Below, one piece after another: positions 59,987 through 64,000 of a stretch of DNA of 64,000 nt. This stretch comes from JAOUEA01 sp963762075 (GTDB lineage Bacteria > Actinomycetota > UBA4738 > HRBIN12). Position 1 is the first letter of the stretch; every line of letters begins with the position of its first letter. The notes under the pieces are model-generated. The model had not been told where the DNA came from, did no database searches, and worked only from the letters and a program-made list of their open reading frames with translations. Location: contig CAVXJC010000003.1 in NCBI GenBank assembly GCA_963762075.1, positions 1-64,000 on the forward strand, written 5' to 3'. Both the position numbers and the translations under genes were made by a program.

Positions 59987-61423
59987 ATGGCCGACAGCCA
60001 TCAGATGTTCATCGGCGGCGAGTGGGTGAATGCTTCCGACGGTGGGACCCGCGACATCATCAGCCCCGCGTCGGGGGCCGTGATCGCCAGCGTGCAGGAA
60101 GGAAGCGCCGAGGACGCCAACCGCGCGGTCGCTGCGGCGAAGAAGGCCTTCTACGGCGAGTGGTACGACATGACGCCCAAGGACCGCCAACTCGGTCTGT
60201 TGCGACTGGCCGACCGCATCGAGGAGCACGCCGACGAGATCGTCAAGATCGAGGCGGAGAACGTCGGCAAGCCCTACGACGTCACGATGTCCGAAGAGAT
60301 CCCGCCGATCGTCGACAACCTGCGGTTCTTCGCGGGTGCGGCGCGCATGCTCGAGGGTCGCAGCGCCGGGGAGTACATGGCGGGGTTCACCTCGTTCGTG
60401 AGGCGTGAGCCGATCGGGGTCGCAGGTCTCATCGCTCCGTGGAACTACCCGCTCATGATGGCCGTGTGGAAGATCGGCCCGGCGCTCGCGACCGGCAACA
60501 CGATCGTGTTGAAGCCGAGCGAGCTGACGCCGCTCACCGCGATCAAGATGGCGGAGCTCGCCGCGGACCTGTTCCCGCCCGGCGTATTCAACGTCGTGAC
60601 CGGCGACGGCATCCCCGTCGGCGACGCGCTCGTGAGGAGTCCCGACGTCGGCATCGTCTCGCTCACCGGCGACGTCGGCACCGGCAAGATCATCCATTCG
60701 AACGCCAGCGAGTCGCTCAAGCGCGTGCATCTGGAATTGGGCGGGAAGGCCCCGGTGGTCGTCTTCGACGACGCCGACCTCGCGTCGGTCGTCGAGTGGG
60801 TCTCGATCGCCGGCTACTTCAACGCCGGGCAGGACTGCACAGCGGCCACACGGGTCCTCGTGGCCGACAAGGCCTACGACAAGGTGCTCGACGACCTGGT
60901 GCCGGCCGTCGAGGACATCAAGGTCGGCGGGCCGTTCGAGGACGACGTGGCCGTCGGTTCCGTGATCTCCAAGGAACAGCAGGACCGAGTGATCGGATTC
61001 GTCGATCGCGCGAAGGAGGCCGGTGCGGAGGTTCTCACGGGCGGTGAGGTGATCGACCGCGATGGCTTCTACTACAAGCCCACCGTTGTCGCGAACCCGA
61101 ACCAAGACTCAGAGATCATCCAGCGAGAGGTCTTCGGCCCTGTGGTGACGGTGCAGCGGTTCACCGACGAGGACCAGGCGCTCGCGTGGGCCAACGGCGT
61201 CGACTATGGCCTCGCTTCCTCGGTGTGGACCCGTGACGTGGGCCGCGCGATGCGTATGGCGCGCAAGCTGGAGTTCGGCTGCGTGTGGGTCAACACCCAC
61301 ATCCCGCTCACGCCGGAGATGCCTCACGGCGGCTACAAGCAGAGTGGGCACGGCAAGGACATGTCGACCTACTCGCTCGAGGACTACACCAACATCAAGC
61401 ACGTGATGGTCTCGCTCGACTGA
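59987..61423 (+). CDS. NAD-dependent aldehyde dehydrogenase (aminobutyraldehyde/betaine type)
   Basis: A 478-residue enzyme. Catalytic Glu250 lies in HLELGGKAPVVVF and the nucleophile C284 in AGQDCTAATRV. The cofactor-binding IAPWNYPLMMAVWKI and SLTGDVGTGKII segments are present. It oxidises an aldehyde to an acid with NAD; gamma-aminobutyraldehyde or a similar amino-aldehyde is likely from the aminotransferase neighbour. ATG 59987 has GAGGAGGGGGA upstream, and the operator-like site precedes it. Confidence 0.88.
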   Translation: MADSHQMFIGGEWVNASDGGTRDIISPASGAVIASVQEGSAEDANRAVAAAKKAFYGEWYDMTPKDRQLGLLRLADRIEEHADEIVKIEAENVGKPYDVTMSEEIPPIVDNLRFFAGAARMLEGRSAGEYMAGFTSFVRREPIGVAGLIAPWNYPLMMAVWKIGPALATGNTIVLKPSELTPLTAIKMAELAADLFPPGVFNVVTGDGIPVGDALVRSPDVGIVSLTGDVGTGKIIHSNASESLKRVHLELGGKAPVVVFDDADLASVVEWVSIAGYFNAGQDCTAATRVLVADKAYDKVLDDLVPAVEDIKVGGPFEDDVAVGSVISKEQQDRVIGFVDRAKEAGAEVLTGGEVIDRDGFYYKPTVVANPNQDSEIIQREVFGPVVTVQRFTDEDQALAWANGVDYGLASSVWTRDVGRAMRMARKLEFGCVWVNTHIPLTPEMPHGGYKQSGHGKDMSTYSLEDYTNIKHVMVSLD

Positions 61424-61437
61424 GTGTTGGTTTCGGG

Positions 61438-61454
61438 TAGTCTGACCTAGACTA
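61438..61454. promoter_or_regulatory. Operator-like palindrome over a promoter
   Basis: TAGTCT-GACCT-AGACTA is a perfect 6-5-6 inverted repeat. Its right arm overlaps TAGACT (61448-61453), a possible -10 preceded by TTGGTT at 61427-61432. It lies 32 nt before the second aldehyde dehydrogenase. Confidence 0.45.
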
Positions 61455-61485
61455 GCGAAGGGGTTGAAGGGGTGACACCTCCGCG

Positions 61486-62916
61486 ATGAGCGACATCAGA
61501 CCGTTCCTGGTGAACGGGCAGTGGCGAACGGGTGAGGGGACCTTCGAGGTCAAGAACCCGTACGACGACTCGGTGGTCGCCGAGCTCGGTGTTCCGACCG
61601 GGGCCGACGTCGAGGAAGCCATCGCGACGGCGGCCGCAGCATTCGATGAGTCGTCGAAGCTCTCGGTGGCGGCCAGAGCGGGCGCGCTCGACCATATCTC
61701 CCGGCGCCTCGACGAGACGAAGGAAGAGAACGCCGAGTTGATCGCGCGCGAGGGCGGCAAGCCACTCAAATGGGCTCGTGTCGAGGCGGCCCGAGCGGTG
61801 TCGACGTTCAGGTGGGCATCGGAGACGCTGCGTCACGGTCAGGATGAGGCCATGCGGCTCGACACCGATGCCGCCTTTGGGTCCAGGTTCGGTATCCTGC
61901 GCCGGTTCCCGATCGGGCCGGTGCTCGGCATCACGCCGTTCAACTTCCCGCTGAACCTGGTTGCGCACAAGGTCGCGCCCGCGCTCGCCGTGGGTGCGCC
62001 GATCGTGGTGAAGCCGGCGAGCGCCACGCCGATCGGGGCGCTGCGACTCGCCGAGTTCTTCGACGAGACCGACCTACCAACGGGCATGTACCAAGTGCTG
62101 CCGGTGAGCTCGAAGGTCGCCGATACCATGGCGCGCGACGAACGGTTCCGCAAGATCTCGTTCACTGGCTCAGCGGGTATCGGGTGGTACCTGAAAGGGC
62201 TGGACCCGAAGAAGAAGGTCACCTTGGAGCTCGGGGGCAACGCCGGGGTCATCGTGCACTCCGACGCCGACCTCGATCTGGCCGCGCAACGCATCGCGTT
62301 CGGTGGTTACTACCAGGCGGGACAGAGCTGCATCAGCGTGCAGCGTGTGCTGGTCGCGAGCGAGATCTACGAGGACTTCGCGACTCGACTCACCAAACAG
62401 GTCGAGCAATTGAAGGTCGGAGACCCCATGGATGAGACCGTCGACGTCGGTCCGGTCATCACGCGGAGCGAAGTCGACCGCATCGCCGAATGGGTCGCCG
62501 AGGCGGAGTCGCAGGGGGCTGAGGTGCTCACGGGCGGCACTGCCGATGGTGCCTTCTTCTCCCCGACCCTGATCTCTCGCACGACGCCGGAGATGAAGGT
62601 GCGTTGCGAGGAGGTCTTCGGCCCGGTCTGCACCATCACCCCGTACGAGACGTTCGACGACGCACTCGCAGAGGTCAACGATTCGAAGTACGGGCTGCAG
62701 GCTGGCGTGTTCACCAACGACATCAACCGCGCCTTCGAGGCGCATCGCACGCTCGAGGTCGGAGGAGTCATCGTGAACGACGTGAGCGCCTTCCGGGCCG
62801 ATCAGATGCCCTACGGCGGCTCCAAGGAATCGGGCTTCGGCCGTGAGGGCCTTCGCTTCGCGATGGAGGAGATGACCGAGCCCCGCATCATGGTCCTGTC
62901 GCACGTGCCGTTGTAG
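61486..62916 (+). CDS. NAD(P)-dependent aldehyde dehydrogenase
   Basis: A 476-residue enzyme with E248 in VTLELGGNAGVIV and nucleophile C282 in AGQSCISVQRV. GITPFNFPLNLVAHKVAPAL and FTGSAGIGWYLK bind the cofactor. It resembles lactaldehyde or succinate-semialdehyde dehydrogenases of actinobacteria rather than the gene upstream. It is separated from that gene by 62 nt with its own promoter and palindrome. A role in the same aminotransferase-derived aldehyde pathway is plausible. Confidence 0.87.
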   Translation: MSDIRPFLVNGQWRTGEGTFEVKNPYDDSVVAELGVPTGADVEEAIATAAAAFDESSKLSVAARAGALDHISRRLDETKEENAELIAREGGKPLKWARVEAARAVSTFRWASETLRHGQDEAMRLDTDAAFGSRFGILRRFPIGPVLGITPFNFPLNLVAHKVAPALAVGAPIVVKPASATPIGALRLAEFFDETDLPTGMYQVLPVSSKVADTMARDERFRKISFTGSAGIGWYLKGLDPKKKVTLELGGNAGVIVHSDADLDLAAQRIAFGGYYQAGQSCISVQRVLVASEIYEDFATRLTKQVEQLKVGDPMDETVDVGPVITRSEVDRIAEWVAEAESQGAEVLTGGTADGAFFSPTLISRTTPEMKVRCEEVFGPVCTITPYETFDDALAEVNDSKYGLQAGVFTNDINRAFEAHRTLEVGGVIVNDVSAFRADQMPYGGSKESGFGREGLRFAMEEMTEPRIMVLSHVPL

Positions 62917-62933
62917 CGGCCCGCGAGCGTGCC

Positions 62934-63596
62934 CTACGAACCTTCGGCGGAGAGCACACCGTCGACGAACGCACCGACGACCGCTGCCGATTCGCGTTCA
63001 CGTCGCCAGAGGTAGTGGTCGGTTCCCTCGACGACATGCAGTCGGCCATCGGACAGGGAATCTGCGAACGCCTCCGCGACCGCCACCGGGCAGTAGGGAT
63101 CGTTGTCGCCTGTGACCACCAGCACTGAGCGACGAAAGGCTCGAAGCTCCGAGTCAGGTGGAACCGGTGGCAGACCCAGGTCGTTGGGTCGAAGCGGCAT
63201 GCCGATCAGCGCGAGCGCCTGCACCCGACGGTCGTCGATCCCCTCGCGCAGGGCGACGTTCGCGCCGAAGGACCAACCGCACACGATCGTCGGCAGGCCG
63301 GGTGCCTCGTCCCTGACCCGTGTGATCGCCGCGTGCACGTCGTCGAGCTCGTCGTGCCCGCCGCCGTACGCGCCTCCCGACCCCATGACGCCGCGGAAGT
63401 TGAACGCGAGCACGGCCAGCCCCCGTCGTGAGGCGAGCTCGTTCCGAAGTGCCCAGAGGATCGGGTGGTCCTTGCTTCCACCGTGCTGGGGGTGCGGGTG
63501 GCAGATCACGGCGGAACCACGGACCTCGCCGTCGGGCAGGCGCAGCTCTCCCTCGAGTCGAACGCCGTCGTCGGTCGAGAACGTGACGGCTTCCAT
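62934..63596 (-). CDS. Alpha/beta hydrolase (dienelactone-hydrolase-like)
   Basis: A 220-residue hydrolase. The oxyanion region AVICHPHPQHGGSKDHP and the nucleophile elbow VCGWSFGANVAL (GxSxG) are followed by the acid in VVTGDNDPYCPV and a late histidine (EGTDHYLWRRE). This matches the small CPHPxxGG subgroup of alpha/beta hydrolases. The substrate is unknown. It is convergent with the aldehyde dehydrogenase gene. Confidence 0.8.
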   Translation of the reverse strand: MEAVTFSTDDGVRLEGELRLPDGEVRGSAVICHPHPQHGGSKDHPILWALRNELASRRGLAVLAFNFRGVMGSGGAYGGGHDELDDVHAAITRVRDEAPGLPTIVCGWSFGANVALREGIDDRRVQALALIGMPLRPNDLGLPPVPPDSELRAFRRSVLVVTGDNDPYCPVAVAEAFADSLSDGRLHVVEGTDHYLWRRERESAAVVGAFVDGVLSAEGS

Positions 63597-63643
63597 CGAG
63601 CGACGATGACAGTCACTCGAGGTTCGCGGCAACCGGACAGCGG

Positions 63644-63671
63644 TTGCAGCTGCTGGGTTGAGGCGTACACT
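63644..63671 (+). promoter_or_regulatory. Candidate ferredoxin promoter
   Basis: TTGCAG (63644-63649), a 16-nt spacer and TACACT (63666-63671), with the ferredoxin ATG 40 nt downstream. Confidence 0.5.
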
Positions 63672-63711
63672 GAGTTTGCAAGGGCAACACCGTGGAAAAG
63701 GGGTTTATGCC

Positions 63712-64000
63712 ATGACCTACACGATCGCAGAGCCGTGCATCGACGTGAAGGACCGAGCCTGCGTCGACGAATGCCCCGTGGATTGCATCTATGAGGGCCC
63801 TCGTATGCTCTACATCCAGCCCGACGAGTGCGTCGACTGCGGAGCCTGCGAGCCCGCGTGCCCGGTCACGGCGATCTTCTACGAAGACGACGTCCCCGCC
63901 GAGTGGAAGCAGTTCACGCCGATCAACGCGGAATGGTTCAACGACGAGATCACCGGTCTCGGATCGCCTGGAGGCGCTGCGCAGGTTGGGCCCGCGGCGG
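63712..64000 (+). CDS. fdxA: 7Fe ferredoxin, 3' end cut by the window
   Basis: 96 codons are present with no stop; typical members have about 105. The cysteine pattern C9-x7-C17-x3-C21 and C40-x2-C43-x2-C46-x3-C50-P matches [3Fe-4S][4Fe-4S] ferredoxins; C25 is the extra free cysteine. It carries electrons at low potential. An AAAAGGGG sequence about 10 nt before the ATG may serve as ribosome binding site. Confidence 0.92.
   Translation, partial: MTYTIAEPCIDVKDRACVDECPVDCIYEGPRMLYIQPDECVDCGACEPACPVTAIFYEDDVPAEWKQFTPINAEWFNDEITGLGSPGGAAQVGPAA

Noticed and set aside
1..64000. tRNA, rRNA, CRISPR arrays, insertion sequences, integrases or att sites
   Set aside because: None were seen. Gene content and codon use are even through the window and no transposase or phage protein was found.

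Overview
The window is high-GC DNA (roughly two thirds G+C by eye) from an actinobacterium. The evidence is the SCO1662-SCO1663-SCO1664-like trio (histidine phosphatase, DUF3090, SCO1664-type kinase fold), GTG and TTG starts, GTTCACC-type PHO boxes, a PucR regulator, a 7Fe ferredoxin, a ppk1-mutT1-like pairing and many apparently leaderless genes with a TANNNT box 6-9 nt before the start codon. It does not look like Streptomyces or Mycobacterium proper; I cannot fix the class. No tRNA, rRNA, CRISPR array or insertion sequence was seen.

Layout. 0-6.7 kb: a glycan-export cluster with the end of a glycosidase-like gene, three sulfotransferases, a Wzx-type flippase, a propeller-like protein and a GT4 glycosyltransferase, suggesting a sulfated surface polysaccharide. 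6.8-11.0 kb: three consecutive genes (TolB-like propeller, DUF255 thioredoxin-domain protein, LuxR-type regulator) that are recognisable end to end but broken by many frameshifts confined to this stretch. 11.0-20.3 kb: two more LuxR/NarL regulators and a complete-looking Gram-positive Tad pilus operon (flp, tadE, tadG-like, cpaB, cpaE, cpaF, tadB, tadC). 20.4-25.5 kb: a sugar-phosphate transferase, a TagA-type glycosyltransferase, a small cell-wall-sorted protein and a DUF4012 protein. 25.6-32.6 kb: pheA, a PQQ-type propeller, a rhomboid protease, a thioredoxin-like lipoprotein, an O6-alkylguanine methyltransferase and the SCO1662-1664 trio.

32.6-43.2 kb is a phosphate/polyphosphate island: a PhoR/SenX3-like kinase divergent from pstS, then pstC-pstA-pstB-phoU-phoB/regX3-ppk1-CHAD-Nudix/SixA with overlapping genes, controlled by two tandem PHO boxes between kinase and pstS. 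43.2-51.2 kb holds corA, a small receiver-like protein, a lytic-transglycosylase-like protein, ispH, a tandem RAM-domain protein, a two-gene magnesium-transport unit (MgtE pore plus a duplicated PhoU/TrkA-C regulator) with a structured leader, a HhH-GPD glycosylase, and a HesB-like/DksA-like pair. 51.2-55.5 kb: GH15 glucoamylase-like enzyme with otsB and otsA (trehalose metabolism). 55.5-64 kb: an MFS carrier, a GABA-type aminotransferase, a divergent PucR regulator and two aldehyde dehydrogenases, an alpha/beta hydrolase and a ferredoxin cut by the window end.

Most notable: (i) a 10-bp site placed as an inverted pair over the two divergent -10 boxes of the PucR/aminotransferase region, with a near-copy before the first aldehyde dehydrogenase; (ii) a NarL-style 7-2-7 palindrome upstream of the flp promoter, next to three NarL-family regulators; (iii) the magnesium module whose pore and regulator are both internally duplicated; (iv) the window-wide leaderless promoter pattern; (v) the frameshift-dense 4 kb patch, which more likely reflects local consensus error than gene decay.
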